Origin: Allium sativum
Taxonomy: Eukaryota; Streptophyta; Magnoliopsida; Asparagales; Amaryllidaceae
DNA length: 64,000 bases
NCBI GenBank assembly: GCA_030737875.1
Contig: CM060912.1
Span: 877,571,199-877,635,198, forward strand
Reading direction: 5' to 3'
Of the stretch, positions 10,674 through 23,418 are shown in pieces (the stretch's first letter is position 1; every line of letters starts with the position of its first letter). The notes beneath the pieces are model-generated. The model searched no databases. It had not been told where the DNA came from and saw nothing but the letters and a program-made list of their open reading frames with translations. Both the position numbers and the translations under genes were made by a program.

Positions 10674-12410
10674 ATACCCAGGAAACCGTTCTGCTTAGCT
10701 AACCTACAGTTAGTTTCTAAATTTCACATTCTTAGGGAAAGGTTCCCATTAATTTTATCAAAGATAAATTCCTTTAAATTTATTCTATAATCATCCTTCG
10801 AAAATTAATTCAAACCAAATTTTGGTTTATCCAGACTAGTCGGGATTAACGAACCTTACGAAGTAATCAATTGTTAAATTTCCCAACCCCCACCTATTTA
10901 TCCCATGAAGTAAAACTGTTAATACTTCATATCTAACACCACGGTGTTATCGGTAAATTCAATTACCATTTCACGTTAAAATCTAATTAAAGATTTAACT
11001 GTCGCTTGGAGCAAAATTGGTGATACTCCATTCTCGATCTTTTCAATCTAATTAAAGATTCATTAAAACTCCACTTAGTTTTAATCTTTAACTGGGTTAA
11101 AGAATCAGTGTCTCTTAAAACACGGTTCACGATAAACCCCAAAATCACATCACAATTCAATCAGTCCCTAACCGTAAATTAGCAAGTGAGCAATTCCCTA
11201 AATATTAACCCCGAAGGCCGAAACCAACATCAGATCAATACCCAAGAAACCGTTCAACTTAACTAATCTCCAGTTAGTTTCTGATTTTCTTAACTTCGTT
11301 GGGTCTAAGAACAGTATTATTGAAGATACTGTTCACGAGAACCCAAAATCACATTTCATTAATTATCGGGTTAAAGAACAAGTGTTATTTAAAACACTGT
11401 TCACGATAAACCCAAAAATCAATACCAATTCAATTCCAGTTAAATATTATTTAATCGGTACACTTCATTAAATCTAAATAAAAAGATTTAATCATTTTCT
11501 CAACTGGGCTTAAGAACAGTGTTAATGAAGACACCATTCACGACAAACTCAAATCACATTTGATATTAAATACAAGGCTCTGAATAGAAAATATATCGGC
11601 TTATGTTCCATATCAAATTCTACGACCAACAAATATCGTATTGGAAACAACAATATATATATCTTTCAAATTTCCATAACAATATCTGTATAATCACGAA
11701 ATCCAACATCGAAATAATCCAAAGACAATTTCGATTCAAATCCATTCCAATTCAATTATTGGAAATTCTGGTTATTTTTAAAACCCTTTTCAAATTCAAT
11801 TTATTTATTTAAAAATAAATAGAATTATAATTCTAGTTCAAAACTAGTTCATTTCGATAAAAAAACTATTTTTATGTTTTCAAATGTGGAGGTTTTCATC
11901 CTAAATCTTCACAAATCATTTCTTATGATTTTACACAAATTATTTCTATTTTTAATAATTTTATCAAGGCCCGCACAGTCGATTTCCATCAACGGCCATC
12001 GAACTGCACTTACAGCGACCTTTTCCAAATTTGATTTGGACATAATTCCAAATCCAACCGTTAGATTTCAAATTTCTAATATTCATTAGAAAGCTCTTTT
12101 CGATACGAACTCAACGGTTCCAATTTCAGGAGAATCCGACGGTCGGATCTCCCGTAATATCCGTTCGAAGTCAATGGTCGAAATTCGCGAACTGCCGCGG
12201 CGCGGCGCGTTCTATTCAGGCCAATATATTATATATATAATATATATAATATATACTTCGTCGATTTCCTTTTAAAACGTATTTTATAAATCGTTTTAAA
12301 TTCATTTTCAAAACGATTTCAACTTCCTTTTCAAATTCAAATCAAAATCGAATTTTTCAACATAAATTCATTTTAAATTTATTTCAAATTGATTTCCATT
12401 CAAATCAATT

Positions 12411-12630
12411 TTGAATTCAATTTCAGTTCGTTTTCAATTCAATACAATTTCAGTTCGAATTCATTTCTATTCAATTTCAATTCTATTCAATTTCAATTCG
12501 AATTCATTTCTATTCAATTTCAATTCTATTCAATTTCAATTCGAATTCATTTCAATTCAATTTCAATTCTATTCAATTTCAATTCGAATTCATTTCTATT
12601 CAATTTCAATTCATTCTATTCAAAATATCA
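12411..12630. repeat. 43-bp tandem array in A' LTR
   Basis: About five units spaced 43 bp apart (TTCGAATTC starts near 12454, 12497, 12540, 12583), made of TTCAATT-type words. A looser array of CAAATATTTCT words follows at about 12,735-12,870. Two overlapping ORFs here are artefacts of the repeat. Confidence 0.8.
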
Positions 12631-13550
12631 GATTTTGAAATCACTTTCGATGTTCATTATAAAATGAATAAAATCGATATAAATATCGTTCACGTCAAAA
12701 TGGCGTAAATCTAATCAACACGGCTTCATAGATTTCTATTTTCAAATATTCTATTTCAAATATTTCTTTTTCAAATATTTCTATTCATATATTTCTTTTC
12801 AAATATTTCTCTTTCAAATATTTCTATTCAAATATTTCTTTTCAAATATTTCTATTCAAATATATTTTTTCAAAACTGGAATGAGGCCCAATCCATTACC
12901 ATATAATGTTAATTATATGGATTTTCTATAGCACATGTATACAATAACAACGATGAATAATCAACCATCATCCAAAGTGCATTCTACACTGTATAAGCAT
13001 CAAATATAAATATTCAACGCTTATAACAGTCTGTCAATCAATCGATCGACATACAACTAAACAATCGGGATTAGTGTACGTCAAATATCATCCCAATACC
13101 CGTGTGGGGTTTCAAACAATCAAACACAGATTTTATTTGTGCAGTTGGGCGATAAGTAAAATTTATCGTCCCCATCAATATCAGTCAAATGTGTGTATAT
13201 AAACAAATCGTCCGATTTGTTTATTTTTATTTCGTTTCATATATACGTTAAAATTCTATTTTTAACTATAAAATATTTTTAACTATATAAATATTTTATT
13301 TCATTTCACATCACAACACACAATCAACTACACATCAAAATCATACAAACAAGCATACAAGCCGTCCATGGTCTGTGGACGACGGGTGTCGGGTGCTACT
13401 AAACACCGTCTGCATCCTAGTATATATTTTAACTAGAAAAATTAAAAGCGAGAAGTTCTCACCAACTAGCTAATCCAAACGCCTCGACTCTTCATATGTA
13501 GAAAATCTCCGCCGTTTCTTCTTTCATCACTTTCGTCGTCCGTATTCACT

Positions 13551-13870
13551 ACATATATAAAAATCAAAATTTTACTTTGCTATTCAATATATAAAAATCG
13601 AATTTTTACTTTGCTATTCAATATATAAAAATCGAATTTTTTACTTTTCTATTCAATATATAAAAATCGAATTTTTACTTTGCTATTCAATATATAAAAA
13701 ATCGAAATTTTACTTTGCTATTCAATATATAAAAATCGAATTTTTACTTTGCTATTCAATATATAAAAATCGAATTTTTACTTTTCTATTTAGTATATAA
13801 AAATCGAATTTTTACTTTGCTATTCAATATATAAAAATCGAATTTTTATTCTTTCTATCATATAAAAATC
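13551..13870. repeat. 34-bp tandem array in A' LTR
   Basis: About nine copies of a unit near 34 bp containing ATATATAAAAATCGAA followed by TTTTTACTTTGCTATTC, with small indels. It falls inside the predicted LTR intron. A's LTR carries related ATATTGAA/TCGATTTTTA words near 33,125-33,200 but not the expanded array. Confidence 0.85.
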
Positions 13871-14463
13871 ATATTTTTAATCCACTACATATATAAAAAT
13901 CACGCCTTTCTTCATTTAAAAATATCGTCTTTCTTCAATCAAAAATCTAAACTCCTTCAATCAAAAATCTAAACTCTATACCATTAACAATCAAATCTTT
14001 AACTCGTTAAAAATCAAAACTTTATCCCGTTAAAAATCAAGATTTTAACTATGCTTTATCTAAAAGAAAACTGATTTAAAAAGTTAATGCTTTTCTTATT
14101 TGAAATAAATTCATAAAAAGGAGAAAATTAAAATGAATAAAAACTCACAAGAAAGGGGGGAAGTTGCATCAGTCTGAAATGAAGGGGGGGGGGGGTGCCT
14201 GGTCCGCCGTTGATCGGAAGGGGGGGCAACTGGTGGTGCGACGCGGTTATGGGGGTGGGATGTTCCGATCCTTGCGATGGGGAAGAGCTCGCGGGATTCA
14301 ATTGGAAGAGAAGGAAGCAGAGGAGAAAGGGGCGGCATCAGCAAGACGAGGTGCGGCGGAGAGGGACATGGCGGCGCGGCGAGGCCAGGGCCCTGGCGGC
14401 GGTTGAACGATCGATTTTTTTTCCTGAGATGAACGGTTATGAGGAGAGAAGGGGGAGGCTAAG

Positions 14464-14475
14464 AATATATATAAT
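14464..14475 (-). promoter_or_regulatory. TATA region and leader of A' LTR
   Basis: Reading on the minus strand, ATTATATATATTC is followed by a pyrimidine-rich start and a GC-rich leader of about 290 nt, then a donor-like CTT|GTGAGTTT at 14148. This parallels A (32324-32612). Transcription start and splicing are inferred. Confidence 0.4.
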
Positions 14476-14725
14476 TTTATATTTTATTTTAATTTTATTC
14501 TCTAAAAGTTACTTTAAAGATTCGAACTCCTTTTTGAGCCCACCGACTGTCGTTCCTAGGGTATTACCCCCATTTGAACACAATGAGATATGCCACGTAA
14601 GCTGATTCGATCGTTTTGATTAGTTTTCGTCAAAATCAACATATAACTCTATATATTGAATTTGAACGCGCATTTCAATTTACCGGGGTCACATACTAAC
14701 TCGAAAAATTTCAGAAAAATATTTT

Positions 14726-15088
14726 CTAGCTTCGTATTGACGATACGATCCTAACAAAACTAGTTTCGTCGAATTCTGAGACCGTTGGGAAAATGGTCAT
14801 TTTCCAGTCGATTAAAATCAACTGAAACTGGTCAAACGCGTTTTCCTTTGCCACGCTCACATATTGAATCGGAAAATTATGAAATTTGAAACCTAGCAAT
14901 AATTTGACATCGCGGATCCAACAAAAGTGGTTTTGTCGAAATCCGAGGTCGTTTGCAAAACAGCCATTTTTAAGGGCCGAAATTCCATAGCGACTATTCT
15001 GAAATTTCAACTGGACATATCTTTTGATTCCCGCTATGAAATTCCAATCTTTCGGATTCGTTGGAAAGATATTCACAAATAGATTCAA
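14726..15088 (-). other. Conserved sense ORF in A' U3 block
   Basis: A 120-codon frame on the LTR sense strand, upstream of the TATA region. A shorter homologous frame (65 codons) lies in both A LTRs (31753-31950, 42465-42662), with shared words such as AGIKRYVQLK and NHFCWIR. In A'' an indel breaks it. No domain recognised; the DNA is also strongly conserved, so this may be a regulatory block rather than a protein. Confidence 0.25.
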
Positions 15089-15369
15089 ATATTTTTGGTT
15101 TCACTAAAATCCGGTTTATTTTGCACCCGGTACATTCATTTGAATTTTGAAATCGAATTATCGAACTACCGCGCCGTTTTCAATTCCTTTTATAATTTAA
15201 AATAAATATTTATATTCTAACGACGATCTATATAATATATACGTTCGAATTCTATTCAAAATAAATTTCTCGTCGTTATTATTTAAAATAATTCATTTTA
15301 AATAATCAAAATCCACTAAAATTGCCAAAATAAAAATTTTAAATTGGCTCGAATTTCCGGGTTGTTACA

Positions 15370-17495
15370 CATCCCCTTACATAAAAGGAATAAAATATTT
15401 CTTCATGCAAATTCAAACACTCCAGGAGCTCTTATTTGTCTAAACTTAAGCATGACAATTTCCATGAAAACAAGCCATAAATCTAATCCAAATTACTTAG
15501 CACCTTCATTATCTGAAAAAGCAATAGAAGCTGCCTCATTATAAAATGAGACACCCACTATGCCATGTGCAAAATAGAGTCAGACTAATGTGACTGGTAT
15601 GAGCAACTCCCATCATAATTTAAGTAATAAAACTGAGGTAAAATTGATATAGAACTTCTGTTTTGAAAAGCATATTTTTGGTGTGCATGACTAGTAATAT
15701 TGTGCAAGTGCACACACACACACTGTTTTCTTAAATAAATAAGTATTTAAAGATGGAATTCATACAAGTGCATATAAATTATTTCTACCGTACATAAACA
15801 TGGTAAGACCAACCTAATCAAAATCATGAATCATACACACATTGTTATCAGACTGCCAAAGAAATTTCAGGAAAACTCAGGTTCCTTTATATCATTTTCT
15901 ATCATGGTTCAATTAGTTTATCCCTGGTCTCGTTTACATATATGAATCACCGGGACATACTGTAATGATTTAATTCACACCAGTACACAAAGATCTCGGG
16001 ACCAAATTAGGCCATGTGTCAAACCTGCAACTCAAGTGAAATCCATTCAGCTGTCTTCTTAACCAAAAATTCCTTAGTTTAATAGCTAAATGTTTTTCTT
16101 TATTTTCTAGCATCAACTAGACTGAATAAGAGGTATTGTAACAAACATGATTCATCACATGATGCCTTATATTAACTGCAAGCAATTTATATGAATGAGT
16201 AAAGCAATCATTCAATTAGTATGATAAAACAACCAATTATACAATCAACAAGGAAATCAGACAAATGGGTATTCATAAAACAAATATACATATATGTCTT
16301 TATATATCCTTTTGCAACAGATACTAATATATGGCTTTTCTGGAGGATCATCAGTTATTTTTGCCACTATGAATAAACTGATATCAAAGAATTCAAAATC
16401 AAGTTAAAGCATAGATTTTTGCAACTGATAAGAGTTCAGCACTTTAGAAAAATTCTATTGCACTCTTAATCATTATACATTGGGCCTCAGTACCTATATA
16501 TAAATATAATGCATCCCATATTTTATTTCATGGAAGTTTTCCATATATCCATATCATTTGCATAACCAGTTTGAGATTCTAAAACACTTTTTTATTCAGT
16601 AGATCAGATCAGTTTGAGTGTATTTAAGCAAAGGATATTTACCCATGTTATAAGATCAAGCAATGCATAAAAACATCCATATATAAGACTAAACAGAGAG
16701 TTTAACTCATGATTTAAAACCAAAAATATACTTAATATAAAAGATATTGGCTGCCTCTTTATATCAGGACTTATTGCCAGTCATTATGAGCGAGTTCACT
16801 CACCAAAAACCTTCTCCTTCTAAGCTAAAAACCAAAGAATTCTTGCCTTGCTCCCCAAGCCTTTCTCCTTTGTGTTTATATATGTTATATAAATTTTTCT
16901 TTTAGTTTTCTAGGCAACTGAATTCTACCCGAATACCCTTACTTATACTACTTTAATTCCTAGGGTTTTAGGTTACTTAAAGTTTGTTTTACCCTTAGCA
17001 AATCATACCAATTGTGTGAATATTATCCATCCCATTTTGGCCTCATTTTCTATTAATGCCCAAGGTGAAAATGTACTAGACAAAAACTGAATTACTTTTC
17101 AGAAATAAAGAAAACTGTTTTTATTTAAAATCATTTTCCTCCCCTTATTCCTACCATGTCATGATAAAATAACAAATAGGGTATAATAACCCTCTTTCTA
17201 AATCTGCCTATGCACATATTTAAATTTGTGCAGCTTATCATTATACATGTATGTGTATATTATCTCAAATTCTTTTAACTAGATTACTTAATCTAATTTC
17301 ATGGAATACATATACACATATTCAAACCATGTTGACTTCCTTGGAATTCATGGATCTTTGTGCATGACCCTGTTGTACAAATGTGCGCGCACACACATGC
17401 ACGCAAACCAGAAACCGTACTAATTCACATTAAATTCAACAAAACACTTTTAAACAAAACTAAAATAATTTTTCTAGATGCTTTGGTTCATTACA
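15370..17495 (-). repeat. D 3' LTR (truncated by A')
   Basis: On the minus strand the LTR starts TGTAATGAACC at 17495, directly after a polypurine tract. A TATA box (16875-16882) and a GTGAGTGA donor-like site (16803) sit at positions comparable with LTR C. A GAGTCAGAC...GGTATGAGC pattern at about 15577-15605 matches LTR C at 27,620-27,650, which lies about 490 bp from C's LTR end. The D LTR therefore seems to lose a few hundred bases where A' begins. Confidence 0.6.
16875..16882 (-). promoter_or_regulatory. TATA box and leader of D LTR
   Basis: TATATAAA on the minus strand, followed by a short purine-rich leader (ACACAAAGGAGAAAGG) and, about 70 bp on, the donor-like TTTTTG|GTGAGTGA at 16803. 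Same order as in B1 and B2. Confidence 0.5.
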
Positions 17496-17508
17496 AATAC
17501 CCCACCTT
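17496..17508 (-). other. D polypurine tract
   Basis: AAGGTGGGGTATT on the minus strand, immediately before the LTR start at 17495 and downstream of the integrase tail (stop at 17671). Confidence 0.6.
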
Positions 17509-17670
17509 TTAGGAATTATGTCCTCACAATTTTCCTTCATGATTGAATAAAATTATCAATTTGACTCCGAGATTTTAACTCTGATTAAACAAATTCATCC
17601 GAACAATTAAATTGGGTTTAACAAACATTAGACATATACTTATGAAATAATTTCAAAAATAAAGATACCT

Positions 17671-18923
17671 TTAATTTGCAAACAACTTAGGATAATTCAT
17701 CCTAACCTTGTCTTCTAATTCCCATGTGCAATCATTTGGGTTAAGGCTCCACTGCACTTTCACAAGCTTCAAAGTTTTGTTTCTTAACTTCTTTGGCCAA
17801 AATCCCCACTAGTTCTTTCTCATAAACCAAGTCTAATTTCACTTGAACCTGAGATGGTGTTTCCAGAATGTCATTCTTATCATGAACCCATCTCCTCAAT
17901 AGTGATACATGAAAAACATTGTGCATCCCTTGCATATCTTTAGGCAATTCTAATTTGTATGCCAAAGAGCCAATCCTTTCCAGAATTTTTTACGGTCATA
18001 TAAACCTTGGTGTTAATTTGCCTTATCTTCCAAACCTCAATACTTTTCTCATTGGTGAAATTTTAATGAAAACAAAGTCTCCCACCTGATATTCAACTTG
18101 TTTCCTTTTTTATCTGCATATTTCTTTTGCATATCTGTGCAACTGCCATTTTTTTTCTAATCATTGCTATCTTCTCAGTAGTTTCTTTTATATACTCTGG
18201 CCCTAAAATTGTTCTTTCTCCAATTTCAACCCAACATACAGGAGATAAACATGGATTTCCATATAAAGCTTCAAATGGTGTCATTCCAATAGTGCTTTGA
18301 TAACTGTTGTTATATGTAAATTCCACCAAATGGAGGTGATCTTCCCAGTTGCCTCCAAAGTCCTACATGCATGCTCTTAACAGATCTTCTAACACTTTGT
18401 TAACCACTTCTGTTTGCCTATCAGATTGAGGATGGTAAGCAATGCTCATGCAATGATCACTCCCCATGGCTTCTTGGAAACTTTTCCAGAACTTTGATGT
18501 GAAGATAGTGTCTCTATCACTCGCAATAGTCTTGGGTATACCATCCCACTTCATTATCTCTTTCATGAATACTTGAGACAGTTTTGTTGCATTTCCTTTT
18601 GATTTAACAGGAATAAAATGTGCCACTTTGGTCAGTCTATCAACTACTACCCATATGCTTGTATTTCCTCTTTTTGATCTTGGTAAACCATCCACAAAAT
18701 CCATGGAAATGTCCTCCCATTTCCACTGAGGTATGCTTAATGGTTGAAATAATCCTGATGGCTTTTGTGTCTCTGCTTTTACTTGCTGGAAGACTATACA
18801 CTTTACCACAAATTTAGTCACATCTCTTTTCATTCCTTTCCACCAATAATCCCTTTTCAGATTTTGGTACATCTTTGTATTTCCTGGATGCATGGAGTAT
18901 TTGCTTCTATGATATTCATTCAA
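17671..18923 (-). pseudogene. D integrase and chromodomain-like tail
   Basis: The IN zinc-binding region starts near 18923 (HRSKYSMHPG), with the second Cys of the CC pair changed (CIVF). The core keeps all three acidic residues (SMDFVDG, SDRDTIF, QTEVVN). A stop near 18363 separates the YNNSYQS block (18093-18329). The GPF/HNVFHVS region is at about 17,880-17,990. After a frameshift near 17770 the chromodomain-like tail continues in another frame (LVKVQWS, CTWELED, YPKLF) to TAA at 17671-17673. Frame breaks make it non-functional. Confidence 0.85.
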
Positions 18924-20450
18924 TGTTTCCTCTTTTAATTCTGAGTTTTCTAGTACCTAGATTCTTCTTTTGTGTCTCACATACCCCTTTTCATCAATGT
19001 GCAAGTTTAACACTTCTTTCCCTCTTTCCAAAATAGCTTTCTTCTTCGATATATTAGGGTCTTGATTCTGCATATACTCTCCACCCTCATAACTAAGAAA
19101 GAATGTTAAGTTATCAAACTTAGTTTCCCCACATTTTCTTGTGCACCATGAACCTCCATGTGCATGTCACTGTTCTCCTTTATTTCCAAATCAGTAACCA
19201 ACATTAAATTCTTAAATTCTTCTATCATTAATAAGCTTACTTTAGCATGCTGTCTACTCAAAGCATCAGCTACTTTATTTGTTTTTCCTGGTGTATAAGG
19301 TACATCAAAATCATAAGCAGCTAAAAACTCTACCCATCTATGTAGTCTCATGTTTAAATATTTTTGTGAAAATAAATATTTCAAGGACTTGCGATCAGTA
19401 TAGAGCTCAAATTTAGCCCCTAACAAATAATGTCTCTAGAGTTTCAAAGCGTACACAACTGCAACTAATTCCAAATCATGTACTGCATATCTAATTTCAT
19501 GGGGTTTTAGTTGCCTTGATGCATATGCCACTACTTGACCTTGTTGCATCAATACTTCCCCTAAACCATATCCACAAGCATCTGTGTATACTACTAAATC
19601 ATTATTTCCCTCAGGTACTTTAAGAATTGGGAGAATTCACTAATGCCTTCTTTAAATCTTCAAAATCTTTCTCAAATTTTTCTATCCAAACATAAGCTTG
19701 TTCTTTTCTGGTTAGATTAGTGAGTGGTGTTGAAATGTTAGAAAAATCTTTAATAAATCTTCTATAATATCCAGCCATTCCCATGAGTGACCTTACCTCA
19801 CTCACTGTTTTGGGTCTTTTCCCAGTTTATATTGCCACTACCTTACTTGGATTCACCGAAATGCCTTGTGCAGAGATAACATGCCCAAGAAAATTTACCT
19901 CTTCTCTCCAAAATGTACACTTGGAAATTTTTTCTTTCAAATCGTTCTGTCTTAATCTGCTTAAAAGTAAATGCAAATGGTTTTTTTCTCTTCCACTGTT
20001 TTTGAATAAATCAAAATATCATCTATAAAAATTAGCATAAATTTATCCGGATAATCTCTAGATGTTCTATTATCAACAAAATACGATGGTGCATCAGTTA
20101 ATCGAAAGGAATAACCAAGAATTCATATAACCCATATCTAGTGTTAAATTATGTGTACTTAATGCTGGATTCTTCTACCTTCATTTGATGAAAATCAGAG
20201 GCTAAATCAAGCCTAGAAAGTATTTTTGATCCAGCTAACTGATCAAAAGTATCATCAATTATGGGCAATGGATATTTATTCTTAATGGTTAACTTATTTA
20301 ATTCCCTTTAATATACGCATAACCTTAAAGAACCATCTTGCTTCTTCACAAACACCACTAGTGCACCCTAGAAAGAGTTAGCTGGTCTAATAAAACCTTT
20401 TTCTTCCAATTCCTCTAATTGTTTCTTTAGTTCTAGCAGCTCGCTTGGCT
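18924..20450 (-). pseudogene. D reverse transcriptase and RNase H remnants
   Basis: RT begins in the frame ending at 20368 (EKGFIRP, then a TAG where SxWGA is expected, compatible with TGG to TAG). The LRLCV-type block follows. FIDDILIYSK is readable near 20,000-20,035 and MAGYYRRFIKDFS at 19620-19805. The RNase H part at 19106-19426 keeps TDRKSLKYLF and VADALSRQ. The fragments are in different frames with several indels, so no single product is possible. Confidence 0.8.
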
Positions 20451-22030
20451 CCATTCTTGTGGGTTTCTTAATCACCGAACTTGCTCCTGGAAGTAAGTTA
20501 ATTTGGAATTCCACTGGCCTATGGTGTGGGATACTCTTAACTTCCCTAAATACATCCAAATACTCATTTACTATGGGTATTTTCTTAATTGAAAATTCAG
20601 AAGATTCACCACTTAGCCCATATAAATAAAATGACCTTCTTTCCTTTGTAGATCCACAAAGAACAACAACTCTGTGTTTCATATTGTTTTGGAATGAGAT
20701 GGTGGATGTTTTAAAATTAATTATAGCTTTATATTGTTTTAACCCACCTATTATAATACCTATATCCCGGTAATTCAAAACATATAAATCAGAAATAAAA
20801 ACATTCCCCCTATAATTAACTCTACATCCACACGTATCATGTCCAAGACACAAGAACTTCCTTTGGGACTTATGATGAGTAAGGGTTTTTCTACTAAGAT
20901 GCAATTTAATTTTAACCTCTTAACTATGTCATGAGAAATCAGAGAATGAGTTGCCCCTGTATCAAATACTACTGGTATAGGCATTTGGCAAATAAATAAT
21001 GTACCTTCAACTTGTCCCATGGTTTCTGCATTAGATTCCACTATAGATTTTCCTTTAGTCTTCAGAATTGCCACCTTTCCTTGTTACTTATTCTCAGGAC
21101 AATTCTTCTTCAGATGGCCTTCTTTTCCACAATTATAACACATGAAAGCTCCTCCTTCCAATTCTGCACATTTTGGCTTAATATGCCCTTCTTTGCCATA
21201 GTGATGACACACTATTTTCTTCTTGGTTTCACCTGGTTTAGTATCACTGGCTTTCTCATTTCCAGTGTCTTCTGGTTTCTTGTTATAGGGGTGATATCTT
21301 CCTTTACCCTTATTATTATTATTATTATTGAAATTTCTGTATTTCTCCCTTTTTTATCATGCTGTCCAAAGCTTAAAGGTAAGTCTATGACTTGATCAAA
21401 AGTCTTATCAACATAAGGTAACATGACTCTGCTCAAGCCTGGATTCAACCCCTTGATGTATCTTCCATTTTTAGAAGCTTCATCAGCTATTAACATAGTC
21501 CCATACTTAGACAACCCTTCAAATATCTGAATGTACTCAGTGACACTTAAATTCCCTTGCCTAAGCTTTATAAACTCTTCAAGCAATGTTGTTTTAGCAT
21601 ATGCAAGCACAAATCTGGCTTCAATTAGATCCTTGAGTTGGTTCCATGTAATGTCATTTTCAGCTCTCCTAACTATGATTACCACCCACCAACTCAAATT
21701 TTATCCCTTCAATTATCTTGAAGCTACTTGCCTCTTTCTTGGATCATCTATTTGCATATCTTCAAAAATTCTATCCAAAGTCCTAATCCAAACTTGAATT
21801 TCCATCACATTTTCTGTTCCTATAAAGCTTTTGCCTCCCAGATTAGTATAAGTCTTTAGCAATTTTGAGAGCTCTTCATGTGGATTTTCTAGCCTATGCC
21901 TTATCCCCTCTCCCAAAGCATTTACTAATTCTTGCATATTTACCATAGGTGGTGCTCTGGCTCTTCCTACCATGCTTCTTAAGTGACAACGGACTAAAAT
22001 TAGGTCAATTTTCTCTTTATGTATAATCAT
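20451..22030 (-). pseudogene. D gag and protease remnants
   Basis: The gag start (ATG at 22030) carries NLGGKSFIGTE and the IWV/IQVWIRTLDRIFED region, then a break near 21,700 and the rest of the capsid-like domain at 21212-21697. Two zinc knuckles follow in the non-ORF interval at about 21,100-21,210: the first reads CHHYGKEGHIKPKC (second Cys to Tyr), the second CYNCGKEGHLKKNC is intact. Protease with FDTGATHS is in 20775-21074. Frameshifts separate the pieces. Confidence 0.8.
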
Positions 22031-22168
22031 GTTCTAATTTAAAAAATATTCCCATATTGTTAGCAACCAAGCATACATATCCAACTAGTCATACAAGTTC
22101 AAAAGAAATTATCCTACCATCCAATATATTTTTTCAAGCAATTTTTGTCTGTGTTTTATGTCAATACA

Positions 22169-22180
22169 GCTCTTATACCA
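22169..22180 (-). other. D primer-binding site (variant)
   Basis: TGGTATAAGAGC on the minus strand, one base different from the iMet site of A, B and C, and three bases after an LTR end reading GGGTCATTCCA. The change may be decay. Confidence 0.65.
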
Positions 22181-22183
22181 AAA

Positions 22184-22535
22184 TGGAATGACCCTGATTT
22201 TTTATTATTGAGATTTTTGGGTATTTTTTTTACATGACAAGCTATGTGTATCTGTATGTATGTAAATGCATAGCTAAAATAAGAGCCATTACTTTCTAAC
22301 ATATTATAGAGGATTATAAATTTTACCAACATAAAAATATTAGTTCTTCTAAAATATTTTGATATATATATATATCCCTCTTGCTTATAATCAGAGTTTA
22401 GGAGTAAGCAAGAGTCACATTGACCTTTCTTAGATCAATATAATCACACAGATTCTAATAGGACATTTATAGGAACATTACATATCTCATGAGCTTGTAC
22501 CTCATAATAATATTGATAAAATGTCACTGGAAATG

Positions 22536-22595
<60 letters not shown>

Positions 22596-23033
22596 CCTTT
22601 TTCAGTTTTAATCTTTAATTAAACATCACAACACTTTTATTAAAATAATAGAGTTAGATTCAAACTAAAACAGTGCTATGTGCATACTCAAATTCCTGAA
22701 TTTCTTGATGCAAATGCAATATTGGAACACTGGCAAGCCCATTTGGGTTTGTACTGAGCCAAGTGGTTCAAATGTGCATCATTTTGAAGTGAGATTTGAA
22801 TAAATAGATACACCAATAATTCAGACATTTAAAGATGCATACAAACATTCTTAACCTTGTTTAATAACTCCAGATTGACTAATACATAGTATTAATTAAT
22901 CTTCTATAATTCAAATATATATGTATTACCGATTTTCAGCTAGAAAAATATCAGTAGGTACACAATTCAAATTTAAACATTAGCTATTACATTAAGTTTT
23001 ACCAAACCATTACAAGACCATACCCAGAATAAC
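22184..23033 (-). repeat. D 5' LTR remnant
   Basis: Starts at the LTR tip (TGGAATGACCC on the plus strand), the inverted counterpart of the D 3' LTR tip TGTAATGAACC. The rest is AT-rich with a (TA)n tract at 22538-22584. I could not align it to 15370-17495 by eye, so the outer boundary is uncertain; it may continue into the microsatellites up to 23418. Confidence 0.45.
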
Positions 23034-23059
23034 CACACACACACACACACACACACACA

Positions 23060-23133
<74 letters not shown>
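23033..23133. repeat. (CA)n-(TA)n compound microsatellite
   Basis: About 50 bp of CA with one interruption, passing into about 48 bp of TA, directly left of the MITE-like element. Confidence 0.95.
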
Positions 23134-23136
<3 letters not shown>

Positions 23137-23336
23137 GCAGGTTCAATGGCACCTCAAACAGTGGAGCACCCCAATGGCACCCCTCTTTTCCACCATATAT
23201 TCTCCCTCTCTCTCCTTCTACTCACTCTCTCATCTCTCACTAACTTAAATTAATATAAATGAAAGGTGGAATTCGGGGGGGGGGGGGGGGGGGCTATTGG
23301 GGTACTGCAATTTCGGGGTGCTATTGAACGTGTGCT
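23134..23336. mobile_element. MITE-like element in a (TA)n tract
   Basis: About 203 bp bounded on both sides by (TA)n. The two ends are imperfect inverted repeats of about 50 bp: the left end has GTTCAATGGCACC then ACCCCAATGGCACCCC; the right end, reverse-complemented, has GTTCAATAGCACC then ACCCCAATAGCCCCC. No coding capacity. The middle holds a CT-rich stretch and a G run of about 18 at 23276-23293. A short inverted-repeat element confined to TA microsatellites resembles the rice Micron type; the superfamily cannot be fixed here. Confidence 0.6.
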
Positions 23337-23366
23337 TATATATATATGTATATACATATGTATATA

Positions 23367-23418
<52 letters not shown>
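23337..23418. repeat. TA/TG microsatellite
   Basis: TATATG words, a TG run, then a long TA run directly before the A'' LTR start. Confidence 0.95.

Larger units (their letters stand above)
10674..15369 (-). mobile_element. A' LTR, proximal part (right of B1)
   Basis: Minus-strand LTR of the A family. Its first bases (TGTAACAACCCGG, at 15369 reading leftwards) match the starts of A (31452) and A'' (23419). The U3 block at 14,700-15,110 is close to A 31,740-32,100. A locally duplicated segment is visible: text near 1101-1165 plus 10674 onwards recurs from 11159. Tandem arrays occupy 12,411-12,870 and 13,551-13,870. A GC-rich leader lies at 14,150-14,440. With the part at 1-1165 the LTR exceeds 5.8 kb. 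Confidence 0.85.
15370..23418 (-). mobile_element. D: old degraded Ty3/gypsy chromovirus, minus strand
   Basis: Minus-strand element with a recognisable but heavily frameshifted gag-pol at 17671-22030, a variant PBS at 22169-22180 and a PPT at 17496-17508. LTR material lies on both sides (15370-17495 and 22184 to about 23033 or beyond). Each LTR is abutted by an A-family LTR start (15369 and 23419), so neither D LTR is complete here and the two could not be paired confidently by eye. It is the most decayed coding region in the window and the oldest layer by nesting. Confidence 0.7.

Noticed and set aside
15370..15390. Polypurine tract next to the A' LTR start, making A' the 3' LTR of D
   Set aside because: AAGGGGATG next to 15369 looks PPT-like, but D already has a better PPT and LTR start at 17495, and D's 5' LTR end at 22184 does not match the A-family LTR end.
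15344..17260. A host gene fragment in the D LTR interval
   Set aside because: Only short frames; the TATA box, donor-like site and PPT at 17496 fit an LTR, and no exon with recognisable protein similarity is present.
23276..23293. G run as a G-quadruplex or assembly artefact
   Set aside because: A single homopolymer inside the MITE-like element; no further G-tract pattern and nothing in the text shows an assembly problem.
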